In this document: positions 28,136 through 36,070 of the stretch, one piece after another | Layout: each line of letters starts with the position of its first letter | How positions within the stretch are numbered: the first letter of the stretch is position 1 | Source: Phenylobacterium sp. | GTDB taxonomy: Bacteria; Pseudomonadota; Alphaproteobacteria; Caulobacterales; Caulobacteraceae | DNA length: 64,000 nt | Reading direction: 5' to 3' | Assembly: GCF_016124325.1 (NCBI RefSeq) | Contig: NZ_WGNY01000023.1 | Location: 52,708 to 116,707 of the forward strand | Notes under the pieces: model-generated | Seen by the model: only the letters and a program-made list of their open reading frames with translations | Databases searched by the model: none | What the model was told of the DNA's origin: nothing | Made by a program: the position numbers and the translations under genes

Positions 28136-29998
28136 CTACGTCCGCGTCGCGAACTCCGCGTCGCCGCTCACCGCCACCTGCTGGTCGTCGAAGCTGGCGT
28201 GGGCCGAGGTGTAGAGGCGGTGGTAGAGGCCGCCGGCGCGCATGAGCTGGGCATGCGAGCCCTGCTCAAGGATGCGGCCCTGCTGCAGCACGACGATGCG
28301 GTCGGCGTCGCGGATCGTCGCCAGCCGATGGGCGATGACCATGCAGGTGCGGCCCGCGAACAGCACCTTCAGCGCCTTCTGGATCGCCTGCTCGGTGAAG
28401 GAGTCGATGTTGGCCGTGGCCTCGTCGAGGATCAGGATCTTGGGGTCGGCCACCAGGGCGCGGGCGAAGGAGATGAGCTGGCGCTGGCCCACCGAGAGGT
28501 TGCGGCCCCGCTGGCCCAGGCGCGTCTGGTAGCCCTCGGGCAGGCGCGAGATGAAGTCGTGGGCCGCCACCGCCTTGGCCGCCGCCACGATGTCGTCCAG
28601 CGTGGCGTGGGCGGTGTTGTAGCGGATGTTCTCCTCGATGGTGCCGGTGAACAGGAACGGCTCCTGCAGCACCATGCCGATCGAGCGGCCCAGGCTGTCG
28701 AGGGTCACGTCGCGCACGTCGCGGCCGCCCACCAGCACCTGGCCCTGGTCGACCTCGTAGAAGCGGTGGGCCAGGGCGATGATCGAGGTCTTGCCCGAGC
28801 CGGTGGGCCCCACCAGCGCCACCACCTCGCGCGGGCGCACCGTCAGTGAGATGTCGTGCAGCACGGGCCGGGCGGGATCGTAACCGAAGGTCACGTTCCG
28901 GAACTCGACCGTGGGCTCGAAGTCGGCGAGCGGCCGGGCGTCCGGCTTGTCGGCGATGGTCACCGGCACGTCCAGCACCTCGAAGATGCGGTGCGCCGCG
29001 GCCATGGCGCGCTGCATGATCGTGTACTGCATCGACAGCATCCGCACCGGCTCGAAGAACCGCTGCACATAGAGGACGAAGGCCACCATCACGCCCACGT
29101 CCATGCGGCCCGAGACCACCTCGCCGCCGCCTACCCAGACCACGATGGCCAGCGCCACGCCGGTGAGCACGTCGACGGTGGGGACCATGATCTGGCTCAT
29201 CCACGAGGCGCCGACCTGGGCCCGGAAGTTCTCGAACGCCTTCTCCTTGTAGAGGTCGAAGTTCAGAGCCTCGCGGCGGGTCTCCTGCACGGTGCGCACG
29301 CCGTTGATGTTCTCGGCCAGCGCCGAGTTGGCGGCCGAAGAAGCCTCGCGGGCGACCCGGAAGCTGGTCTTCGAATGCGGCAGCCAGACCGCGCGCACCG
29401 CGATCAGCGCCGGCAGGACGGCCAGGGCGAAGAGGCCCAGCTTCACGTCCATGTAGAGCAGCATCACCGAGATGCCGATCAGGGTGGCGAGGTCGCCCAC
29501 CGCTCCCGTCGTGCTCTCCAGGAACTCCTGCAGCGCGTTCACGTCGCCCTGGAGGCGGGCCATGATCCGACCCACGTGGGTCTTGTCCATGAAGGACAGC
29601 GAGATGTCCTGGAAGTGGGCGAACATCGCCCGGCGGATGTCGAAGATCACCTGCTGGGCCAGGCGGGCCGAGGTCCACTCGCTGGCGAAGAAGGCCGTGA
29701 TGAAGACCCCCGCGCCGACCGCGAACATCGCCATGGTGGATCGCAGCATGGCCAGGTCGTGCGCCGCCGCGCTCGTCACCACCCGCCCGATCAGCCACGG
29801 CAGGACCACCGAGGCCGCCGCCGAGCAGAGCACCGCCGCCTGGGTGAGGATCACCGTGCGCCGGTGGGGTCCGAGATAGCCCAGGAACCGCCGCGCCACG
29901 GCGGGATCGAACACGCCGAAGACGTCGTCGCCCTCGGGCGAGCCCAGGGAGGCCCTGGGCGCGCGGCGCGGCGGGCTGGGGGGATCGGTCTCGCTCAC
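28136..29998 (-). CDS. ABC exporter half-transporter, catalytic-site subunit
   Basis: A 620-residue half-exporter: six membrane helices (residues ~35-320) then an ATPase domain with Walker A GPTGSGKTS, Walker B LILDEATANID (catalytic Glu present), and H-loop IAHRLAT. The signature is LSVGQ instead of LSGGQ. That combination is the mirror of its partner and fits a heterodimeric multidrug/lipid exporter with one degenerate ATP site. GTG 29998 overlaps the partner's stop codon (GTGA). Confidence 0.93.
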   Translation of the reverse strand: MSETDPPSPPRRAPRASLGSPEGDDVFGVFDPAVARRFLGYLGPHRRTVILTQAAVLCSAAASVVLPWLIGRVVTSAAAHDLAMLRSTMAMFAVGAGVFITAFFASEWTSARLAQQVIFDIRRAMFAHFQDISLSFMDKTHVGRIMARLQGDVNALQEFLESTTGAVGDLATLIGISVMLLYMDVKLGLFALAVLPALIAVRAVWLPHSKTSFRVAREASSAANSALAENINGVRTVQETRREALNFDLYKEKAFENFRAQVGASWMSQIMVPTVDVLTGVALAIVVWVGGGEVVSGRMDVGVMVAFVLYVQRFFEPVRMLSMQYTIMQRAMAAAHRIFEVLDVPVTIADKPDARPLADFEPTVEFRNVTFGYDPARPVLHDISLTVRPREVVALVGPTGSGKTSIIALAHRFYEVDQGQVLVGGRDVRDVTLDSLGRSIGMVLQEPFLFTGTIEENIRYNTAHATLDDIVAAAKAVAAHDFISRLPEGYQTRLGQRGRNLSVGQRQLISFARALVADPKILILDEATANIDSFTEQAIQKALKVLFAGRTCMVIAHRLATIRDADRIVVLQQGRILEQGSHAQLMRAGGLYHRLYTSAHASFDDQQVAVSGDAEFATRT

Positions 29999-31851
29999 GC
30001 CGGCGCCTCCTCGTCCAGCACGGCCTCGGCGTCGGACCGGGTCTGCAGCTCGTAGAGGTCGGCGTAGACGCCGCCGCGCGCCACCAGCTCGGGGTGCGTC
30101 CCGCGCTCGACGATCCGGCCCTCGTCCAGCACCAGGATCTCGTCGGCGTGCATCAGCGACGACAGCCGGTGGGCGATGATGATCGTGGCTTTGGTCTCCG
30201 TCGCCCGCGCCAGCCCCTCGCGGACCTTGCGCTCGGTCACCGCGTCGATGGCGGCGGTGGAGTCGTCGAAGATCATGATCCCCGGCCCCGGCACGACGCC
30301 GCGGGCGATGCTCATGCGCTGGCGCTGACCGCCGGAGAGCGCCACCCCGCGCTCGCCCACGCGGGTCTCGTAGGCCTCGGGCAGGGCGGCGATATGCTCG
30401 TGGATCTGCGCCGTGCGCGCCGCGCCGACGATGCGCTCGTCCTCGGCCCACGGGTCGGCGTAGGCGACGTTGTGGCCCACCGAGGCGTCGAACAGGAACG
30501 CCTCCTGTTGCACCAGCCCGACATAGGCGCGCAGCGACTCCAGCGTGACGTCGCGGATGTCGGTCGCGTCGATGGTGATGCGGCCCGAGGTGACGTCGTA
30601 GAAGCGCGGGACGAGGTTGGCGACGGTGGATTTGCCAGACCCCGGCGGCCCGACGATCCCCAGGGTGCGCCCCGGCCGCAGCTCGAAGTCCAGGCCGGAG
30701 AGGATCTCGCGCCCCGCCGGGTCGTAGCGGAAGCCGACGCCCTCGAAGCGCAGGACGCCGCGCGGCGCGGCCAGCGGCCGGGCGCCCGGCCGGTCGGCGA
30801 TCTCCGGCTCCAGGTCCATCACCTCGAACAGCCGCGCCCCGGAAGAGGTCGCCCGCGCCAGCGCGTTGAAGATCATCGCCACCTGCCGGATCGGCGCCTG
30901 CAGGAGCGTCATGTAGGCCGTGAACTCGGTGAGCCGGCCCGCCGTCATGGTCCCGGCCGCCACCTTGCCGCCGCCCACCCAGAGCAGCACGCCGAGCGAG
31001 GCGTAGAAGCTGACCTGCATCGCCGAGACGCCCCGGAAGCGCAGGGTGATCCGCTTGAACGCCTCGGCCAGGGCCGCCCCGCCGGCGCGGTCGAACTTGT
31101 CCATCTCCAGGTCGCGGCCGGCGAAGGCGCGGACCACCCGGATGCCCTGGAGGTTCTCCTCCATGGTCAGCGTCAGGACCGACATCAGCTGCTGCACCCG
31201 CATCCAGGTGATCCGCAGCAGGAAGCCCATGCGCGCCAGGGCGAAGCCGGCCACCGGCACGAAGGCCAGGCCGATCAGCGCCAGCGTCGGATCGGCGGAG
31301 ATCATCATGTAGGCCGCGAACCCGATCAGCAGGGCTAGCGAGAGCGCCTGGGCCATCCCCGCCTGGATCACCACCCGCGCCCCTTCCAGGTCGAGCATCC
31401 CGCGCGTGATGAGGTCGCCGGAGTGGATGCGGTCGTGGAAGCCGAACGAGAGCCGTTGGAGCTGCTGGAAGAAGGCGAGCCGCAGGTCGTAGGCCACGCG
31501 CTGGCTCACATATTCGGCCTGGTAGCCCGACAAGGCCGTCAGCAGGCCGCGCGTGGTGGTGGCCGCCACGATCAGCACCGCCGAGAGCAGCAGCGCATGC
31601 CGCGCCGCCTCGGCCTGGCCGGCCTGGGCGGCGATGCGCAGCGCGTCGTCCACCGAGCGGCCCAGCAGCCGGGGCAGCGTCAGGCTCGCCGCCGCCGCCA
31701 GCAGCGAGGCGGCCGACGTCAGCGCCAGCCGGCCGCGATAGCGCAGGGCCAGGCGCGCGATCCGCGCCAGCACCTGCGGCATGGCCGAGACGTCGACGGT
31801 CGGCGCGCCGTCGCGCGCGCCGCCGCGCCCGGTGACGGGCGTGCTGCTCAT
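29995..31851 (-). CDS. ABC exporter half-transporter, degenerate-site subunit
   Basis: A 618-residue half-exporter with membrane domain (residues ~40-330) and ATPase domain: Walker A GPPGSGKST (401-409), signature LSGGQ (505-509), H-loop His561. The Walker B reads IMIFDDSTAAID: the catalytic Glu is Asp530, as in BmrC- and TM287-type subunits. With the downstream partner it should form a heterodimer that exports drugs or lipids. Upstream lie two GANTC sites (31871-31875, 31921-31925) and the rpmB terminator. Confidence 0.93.
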   Translation of the reverse strand: MSSTPVTGRGGARDGAPTVDVSAMPQVLARIARLALRYRGRLALTSAASLLAAAASLTLPRLLGRSVDDALRIAAQAGQAEAARHALLLSAVLIVAATTTRGLLTALSGYQAEYVSQRVAYDLRLAFFQQLQRLSFGFHDRIHSGDLITRGMLDLEGARVVIQAGMAQALSLALLIGFAAYMMISADPTLALIGLAFVPVAGFALARMGFLLRITWMRVQQLMSVLTLTMEENLQGIRVVRAFAGRDLEMDKFDRAGGAALAEAFKRITLRFRGVSAMQVSFYASLGVLLWVGGGKVAAGTMTAGRLTEFTAYMTLLQAPIRQVAMIFNALARATSSGARLFEVMDLEPEIADRPGARPLAAPRGVLRFEGVGFRYDPAGREILSGLDFELRPGRTLGIVGPPGSGKSTVANLVPRFYDVTSGRITIDATDIRDVTLESLRAYVGLVQQEAFLFDASVGHNVAYADPWAEDERIVGAARTAQIHEHIAALPEAYETRVGERGVALSGGQRQRMSIARGVVPGPGIMIFDDSTAAIDAVTERKVREGLARATETKATIIIAHRLSSLMHADEILVLDEGRIVERGTHPELVARGGVYADLYELQTRSDAEAVLDEEAPA

Positions 31852-31938
31852 CCGAAGCTTCCGTGTGTGTGATTCGATTGTGAGCCGGACGTGTGCAGGA
31901 CGCCAGCATCCTGCGTCTTCGATTCGTCATCGACGCAC

Positions 31939-31972
31939 AAAAAAAGAGGCCGCCCCGAAGGACGGCCTCTTC
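31939..31972 (-). terminator. Intrinsic terminator of rpmB
   Basis: Read on the minus strand: an AAGAGGCCGTCC / GGGCGGCCTCTT stem with a TTCG loop, followed directly by a run of seven T. It lies 20 nt past the rpmB stop codon. A textbook rho-independent terminator. Confidence 0.93.
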
Positions 31973-31992
31973 AAAACCGGATTGGCGGGCGC

Positions 31993-32289
31993 TTAGGCCG
32001 CGGCCTGCTCGGCGAGCTTGGCCTTCACCTGACGCTTGATCTTCAGCGCCTTGGGCGAGAGCACCTCGTCGCGCGCCTTCAGCAGCACGGCGTCCAGGCC
32101 GCCCTTGGCGTCGACGGTGCGCAGCGCGGCGTTGGTCATCCGCAGGGTGAAGCTCTGGCCCAGGGCGTCCGAGGCCAGGGTGGCGGCCGTCAGGTTCGGC
32201 ATGAACCGGCGCTTGGTCTTGATGTTCGAGTGGCTCACGTTGTGGCCGACCATCGGCCCGACACCCGTGAGTTCGCAGCGGCGCGACAT
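31993..32289 (-). CDS. rpmB: 50S ribosomal protein L28
   Basis: A 98-residue protein starting [20 protein letters not shown], the conserved N-terminus of L28, with [13 protein letters not shown] following. It is a component of the large ribosomal subunit. ATG 32289 is used because it begins the conserved sequence. It is followed by a strong terminator. About 150-225 bp upstream is a cluster of five GANTC sites. Confidence 0.97.
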   Translation of the reverse strand: MSRRCELTGVGPMVGHNVSHSNIKTKRRFMPNLTAATLASDALGQSFTLRMTNAALRTVDAKGGLDAVLLKARDEVLSPKALKIKRQVKAKLAEQAAA

Positions 32290-32445
32290 GGCGAGATAAC
32301 CTTCGCATGGAAAACAGATGCGCCGGACGGACCGCCCGCGCAGGGAGCGCGCGATATAGAGGAAGGCTGCCCGCGGCGTCAAGGCGGCGACGCGATCTGT
32401 CGCCGGGACCGGGCCGCCGGGCGCGACCGCGTTGTGTCGCGGCGC

Positions 32446-32514
32446 GAGTCGGATACTATATTTCGTAGGGAACGAAAGCTGAATCGCTGGGAGTCAGTGA
32501 TTCGGTCGCGATTC
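32446..32514. promoter_or_regulatory. Cluster of five GANTC sites with overlapping palindromes
   Basis: GANTC (the CcrM methylation site in Caulobacterales) occurs at 32446, 32481, 32491, 32499 and 32510. Two palindromes overlap: TTTCGT-AGGGA-ACGAAA (32461-32477) and GAATCGCTG-GGAGT-CAGTGATTC (32481-32503, one mismatch). It lies between the M23 peptidase stop and rpmB, so it could be an rpmB promoter region; on the minus strand a TATAGT hexamer is adjacent. Confidence 0.5.
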
Positions 32515-32572
32515 GTTTCGCGCCTGTTCCCGCCTGCCGAGCCCGTGCGTAAATCCCCGCGAAGCGGCGGAT

Positions 32573-33250
32573 CTAGTCGCCCATCTCCACGGTCTCGACC
32601 TTGGCGACCAGCACGCGCTCGGCGTCGAAGTGCGCGCCGCGCCGATCGATCAGCTCCAGGTGCACATGGTCGGTCATGCCGGCCGGATACTTCCGCTGGA
32701 GCGAATGGGCCACGCCGATCGGCCGCCCCATCAGCACGGCCGCGCCCTCCTCCACCTTGGGGTCCACGTAGAAGACCCGCGCGGCGACCTTGAGCGCCGG
32801 ATTGGTGATCTCGACGAACTTCAGGGTCGTGTCGCCCGGATAGGCGAAGCCGATCTTGGTGACGAAGCCCGAGATGGGCGCGCGGACGAGCTGGCCGGCG
32901 CGCGCGGCGTAGTCGACGCCCTCATGGCGGCGCGCGCCGCCGTCGCGGGAGGCTCCGAACTCGCCGTCGCCGTAGGCGTCGTGGCCGCGGGGCGCATGGC
33001 CCGTCGGATTGGCGAAGTCGGCGACGCCGTCGCCGTCGAGGTCGGCGCCTTCCCAGACCAGCTTGGTGATCGTGGGCTCGCTCGCTGCGGGCCCCGCGGC
33101 CCCGCGGGCCAATGACGCCTTCAGGATCGGCGCGCCGGCGAGCGGGGCCGCCGCGGCCGCGGTCGCGCCGATGACGGCGGCCACGACAAGGACCTGGAGC
33201 GGTCGTTCGACCACCAGTTCATGGAGACGCGCACGGACGCCCGACTTCAT
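32573..33250 (-). CDS. M23-family metallopeptidase (LytM-like)
   Basis: A 225-residue protein with one N-terminal membrane segment (residues ~18-40), so the enzyme domain faces the periplasm. Zinc ligands are His109 and Asp113 in RRHEGVDYAA and the second His of TDHVHLEL. It keeps all three, so it may be an active cell-wall endopeptidase. A short acidic loop DLDGDGVADF (residues ~71-80) resembles a calcium-binding dockerin/EF-hand loop, which is unusual in this family. It is on the rpmB strand, 283 bp upstream. Confidence 0.87.
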   Translation of the reverse strand: MKSGVRARLHELVVERPLQVLVVAAVIGATAAAAAPLAGAPILKASLARGAAGPAASEPTITKLVWEGADLDGDGVADFANPTGHAPRGHDAYGDGEFGASRDGGARRHEGVDYAARAGQLVRAPISGFVTKIGFAYPGDTTLKFVEITNPALKVAARVFYVDPKVEEGAAVLMGRPIGVAHSLQRKYPAGMTDHVHLELIDRRGAHFDAERVLVAKVETVEMGD

Positions 33251-33459
33251 CCGGAACCCTTACTCGATACGTCGTCCCGCCCGATCTGGCGCCGGGCATG
33301 GGGAGCGATTTTCCTGGAGCGCCGCGCTGGGCCGCGGCGGGCGAAAAGGGTCCTGCAGGCGGACCGCGGCGGAAAATTGGCGCCTGCGCCGGAAATTAAC
33401 GATGCGACGCGTCGCCCTGCGACAATGCGCGCCGCCTTGTCGCGATCACCGGCCCATGC

Positions 33460-33483
33460 TAATAACCGACTGGTCAGTTATTA
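33460..33483. promoter_or_regulatory. 24-bp palindromic operator of the TetR-hlyD-ABC operon
   Basis: TAATAAC (33460-33466) and GTTATTA (33477-33483) are exact complements; the centre holds GAC-TG-GTC, the common TetR half-site arrangement. Only 4 of 24 positions break symmetry. It ends 10 nt before the tetR start codon, covering the likely promoter or leader. Confidence 0.75.
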
Positions 33484-33493
33484 AGGTGAAGCC

Positions 33494-34132
33494 ATGGATC
33501 CCGGCGCGCCCAAGTTCCGGCGGCGGAAGGCCGAGCGGCCCGGCGAGATCGTGGCCGCCGCCCTGGCGGTGTTCGCCGAGAAGGGATTCGCCGCCGCGCG
33601 CCTGGACGAGATCGCCGCGCGCGCCGGCGTGTCGAAGGGCGCGCTCTACCTCTACTTCGAGACCAAGGAAGACCTGTTCCGCGCCGTCGTCGGCCAGGCC
33701 ATCGCGCCGAACATCGCCGCCGTCAGGGCGATGGCCGAGGCCCATCCCGGCCCCTTCGAGGACCTCCTGCGCGGCGTGGCGACGCAGCTCGCCCACATCG
33801 TCGGCGTCACCCGCATCGGCAGCGTGGCCAAGATGGTCATCGGCGAGGCCCGCAACTTCCCCGAGGTCGCCCGCGTCTGGCACGACGAACTGGTCGCCCA
33901 CGCCCTGGCCGCCATGTCGGGCGCGATCGCCGCCGCCCAGGCCCGCGGCGAGGTGAAGCCCGGCGACCCGCGCGTCTACGCCCTGCAGCTGATCTCGCCG
34001 ATGCTGCTCGCGGTGATCTGGCGCGAGACGTTCGTGCCGGTGGGCGCGGAGCCCTTCGACCTCAACACCCTCGTCAGCCAGCACGTGGAGACGATCCTGC
34101 GCGGCATGCTCGCCGAAGGAGCCTCGACATGA
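33494..34132 (+). CDS. TetR/AcrR-family repressor of an efflux operon
   Basis: A 212-residue regulator. N-terminal HTH: GFAAARLDEIAARAGVSKGA then LYLYFETKEDLF. The C-terminal ligand domain is of the type often paired with YbhGFSR-like exporters. It is the first gene of a four-gene operon with hlyD, ABC ATPase and permease genes and is preceded by a palindromic operator, so autorepression is likely. Its stop overlaps the hlyD start (ATGA). Confidence 0.92.
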   Translation: MDPGAPKFRRRKAERPGEIVAAALAVFAEKGFAAARLDEIAARAGVSKGALYLYFETKEDLFRAVVGQAIAPNIAAVRAMAEAHPGPFEDLLRGVATQLAHIVGVTRIGSVAKMVIGEARNFPEVARVWHDELVAHALAAMSGAIAAAQARGEVKPGDPRVYALQLISPMLLAVIWRETFVPVGAEPFDLNTLVSQHVETILRGMLAEGAST

Positions 34133-35094
34133 ACCGCCAGCGCGTCCTCGTCGCCGGCCTCGTCCTGACCGCCGCGGCGATCGTCACGGCCCTGGTCGCC
34201 ATCCCGCGCCTCGGCGAGCGCCACACGCTCACCGGCTATGTGGAAGGCGAGGCGCTCTACATGGCCGCGCCGGTCTCGGGCGCGGTGCGCTCGGTCAGCG
34301 TGGTCCGCGGCCAGGACGTGGCGGCCGGACAGCCGCTGTTCGTGGTCGATCCCGCCCAGGTGCGCGCCCAGTACGACCAGGCCAGCGCCGAGACCGCGGC
34401 GGCGGAAGCCCAGGCGCAGGACGTGCGCAAGGGTCAGCGCCCCGTCGAACTGGCGGTCTACGAGGCGAACATCGCCGCCGCCGAGGCGGCCGCCCGCGAC
34501 GCCCGGGCCACGCTGCGCCGGGTCGAGCCGCTGGTGAAGGCCGGCTGGTACGCCCCGTCCCGGCTGGACGACGCCAAGGCCGCGGCCGAGGCCGCCGACG
34601 CCCAGGTGCGGGCCGCGCGGCGCCAGCGCGACGCCGCCGCCCTCGGCGCCCGCGAGGACCAGATCCGCGCCGCCGACGCGCGCGTGGCCCAGGCCGCCGC
34701 CGCCGCGGCCGGCGCCTCGGCCCGGCTGCAGGACGTCGCCCCCAGCGCCCCGGCGAAGGCGCGGGTGGAGGACGTGTTCTTCCACGCCGGCGAATGGGCC
34801 CCGGCCAATCAGCCGATCCTCAGCCTGCTGCCGGACGATCGGATCAAGGTGCGGTTCTTCGTGCCGGAGAAGGATCTGTCGGCCTATCGCGTCGGCCGCG
34901 CCGTGCGCTTCTCGTGCGACGGCTGCGCGGGAGGCCTGACGGCGAAGATCGACTACGTGAGCCCGCGCCCCGAGTTCACGCCGCCGGTCATCTACAGCCG
35001 CGAGGCCCGCGACCGGCTCGTCTACATGATCGAGGCCCGCCCCAGCACCCGGCTCAACCCCGGCCAGCCGGTGGACGTGGAGCCTCTGGCGTGA
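34129..35094 (+). CDS. HlyD-family membrane fusion protein (YbhG-like)
   Basis: A 321-residue periplasmic adaptor: one N-terminal membrane anchor (residues ~5-25), a lipoyl-like half domain (VSGAVRSVSVVRGQDVAAGQ), a coiled-coil hairpin rich in Ala/Glu/Gln (residues ~80-200), and a beta-barrel domain ending in RLNPGQPVDVE. It links the inner-membrane ABC exporter to an outer-membrane channel. The order tetR-hlyD-ATPase-permease matches cecR-ybhGFSR of E. coli, with one permease gene instead of two. Confidence 0.92.
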   Translation: MNRQRVLVAGLVLTAAAIVTALVAIPRLGERHTLTGYVEGEALYMAAPVSGAVRSVSVVRGQDVAAGQPLFVVDPAQVRAQYDQASAETAAAEAQAQDVRKGQRPVELAVYEANIAAAEAAARDARATLRRVEPLVKAGWYAPSRLDDAKAAAEAADAQVRAARRQRDAAALGAREDQIRAADARVAQAAAAAAGASARLQDVAPSAPAKARVEDVFFHAGEWAPANQPILSLLPDDRIKVRFFVPEKDLSAYRVGRAVRFSCDGCAGGLTAKIDYVSPRPEFTPPVIYSREARDRLVYMIEARPSTRLNPGQPVDVEPLA

Positions 35095-35110
35095 GCCGGC
35101 GTCCGCATCG

Positions 35111-35149
35111 CCTCTCCCTCTCCGTTCGCTGCGCTCACGGGGGGAGAGG
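35111..35149 (+). promoter_or_regulatory. Hairpin that includes the ribosome site of the ABC ATPase gene
   Basis: CCTCTCCC (35111-35118) pairs with GGGAGAGG (35142-35149). The right arm is also the Shine-Dalgarno sequence for ATG 35153. The same CCTCTCCC-type palindrome occurs at 37259-37290 and 37440-37472, so it is a dispersed repeat that here has landed on a ribosome site. Confidence 0.55.
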
Positions 35150-35152
35150 ACG

Positions 35153-36070
35153 ATGACCCTCGCCATCGACGTCCACGGCCTGAACAAGAGCTTCGGCGAC
35201 AAGCACGTGGTGCAGGACGTCAGCATCCAGGTGGCCCAGGGGCGCATCTGCGGCTTCCTGGGCCCCAACGGCTCGGGCAAGACCACCACGCTGCGGATGC
35301 TCTGCGGTCTGCTCACCCCCGACTCCGGCTCGGGGCAGGCGCTGGGCTACGACATCATCGCCCAGGCCGAGCAGGTGAAGCTGCGCACCGGCTACATGAC
35401 CCAGAAGTTCTCGCTCTACGAGGACCTCACCATCGCCGAGAACCTGCAGTTCACGGCCCGCGTCTATGGCCTCGACCGCCGCCGCGAGCGGGTCGAAAAG
35501 GCGCTGGAGCGGCTGGGCCTGACCTCGCGGCGCGGCCAGCTCGCCGGCACGCTGTCGGGCGGCTGGAAGCAGCGCCTGGCGCTGGCCACCGCCACCCTGC
35601 ACGAGCCGCGCCTGCTGTTGCTGGACGAGCCCACCGCCGGCGTCGACCCCAAGGCGCGGCGCACCTTCTGGGACGAGATCCACACGCTCTCCGCCGAGGG
35701 CCTGACCGTGCTGGTCTCGACCCACTACATGGACGAGGCCGAGCGCTGCCACGAGATCGCCTACATCAGCTACGGCCGGCTGATCGCCCGCGGCACGGCC
35801 GAGGAGGTGATCGCCAACTCGGGGCTGGTGACCTTCCACGGCGAGGGCCCCAACGCCGACCGGCTGGCGCACGAACTGGCCAAGGCGCCGGGCGTGGAGA
35901 CCGCGGCCGCCTTCGGCGCCTCGATCCACGTCAGCGGCGAGGACCGCGCGGCCCTGGAGGCGGCGATCGCGCCCTATCGCGGCCAGGGCTACGCCTGGAC
36001 CGAGGCGGCGCCCACGCTGGAGGACGTGTTCATCCAGCTCATGGACCGCAGCCGGGACAACATCCAATGA
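35153..36070 (+). CDS. ABC-type efflux ATPase (YbhF-like, single domain)
   Basis: A 305-residue ATPase: Walker A GPNGSGKTT, signature LSGGWKQR, Walker B LLLDEPTAGVD and H-loop STHYMDEAERC. The C-terminal ~80 residues are the DrrA/CcmA-type extension. E. coli YbhF has two such domains; this protein has one. Together with the permease it should power drug or toxicant export. It starts after a hairpin carrying its ribosome site and overlaps the permease gene by 4 nt. Confidence 0.93.
   Translation: MTLAIDVHGLNKSFGDKHVVQDVSIQVAQGRICGFLGPNGSGKTTTLRMLCGLLTPDSGSGQALGYDIIAQAEQVKLRTGYMTQKFSLYEDLTIAENLQFTARVYGLDRRRERVEKALERLGLTSRRGQLAGTLSGGWKQRLALATATLHEPRLLLLDEPTAGVDPKARRTFWDEIHTLSAEGLTVLVSTHYMDEAERCHEIAYISYGRLIARGTAEEVIANSGLVTFHGEGPNADRLAHELAKAPGVETAAAFGASIHVSGEDRAALEAAIAPYRGQGYAWTEAAPTLEDVFIQLMDRSRDNIQ

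Noticed and set aside
28136..32308. A single 1390-residue ORF spanning the two ABC half-exporters and rpmB region
   Set aside because: The frame is open by chance upstream. Domain boundaries, the GTGA overlap at 29995-29998 and the rpmB terminator show separate genes.
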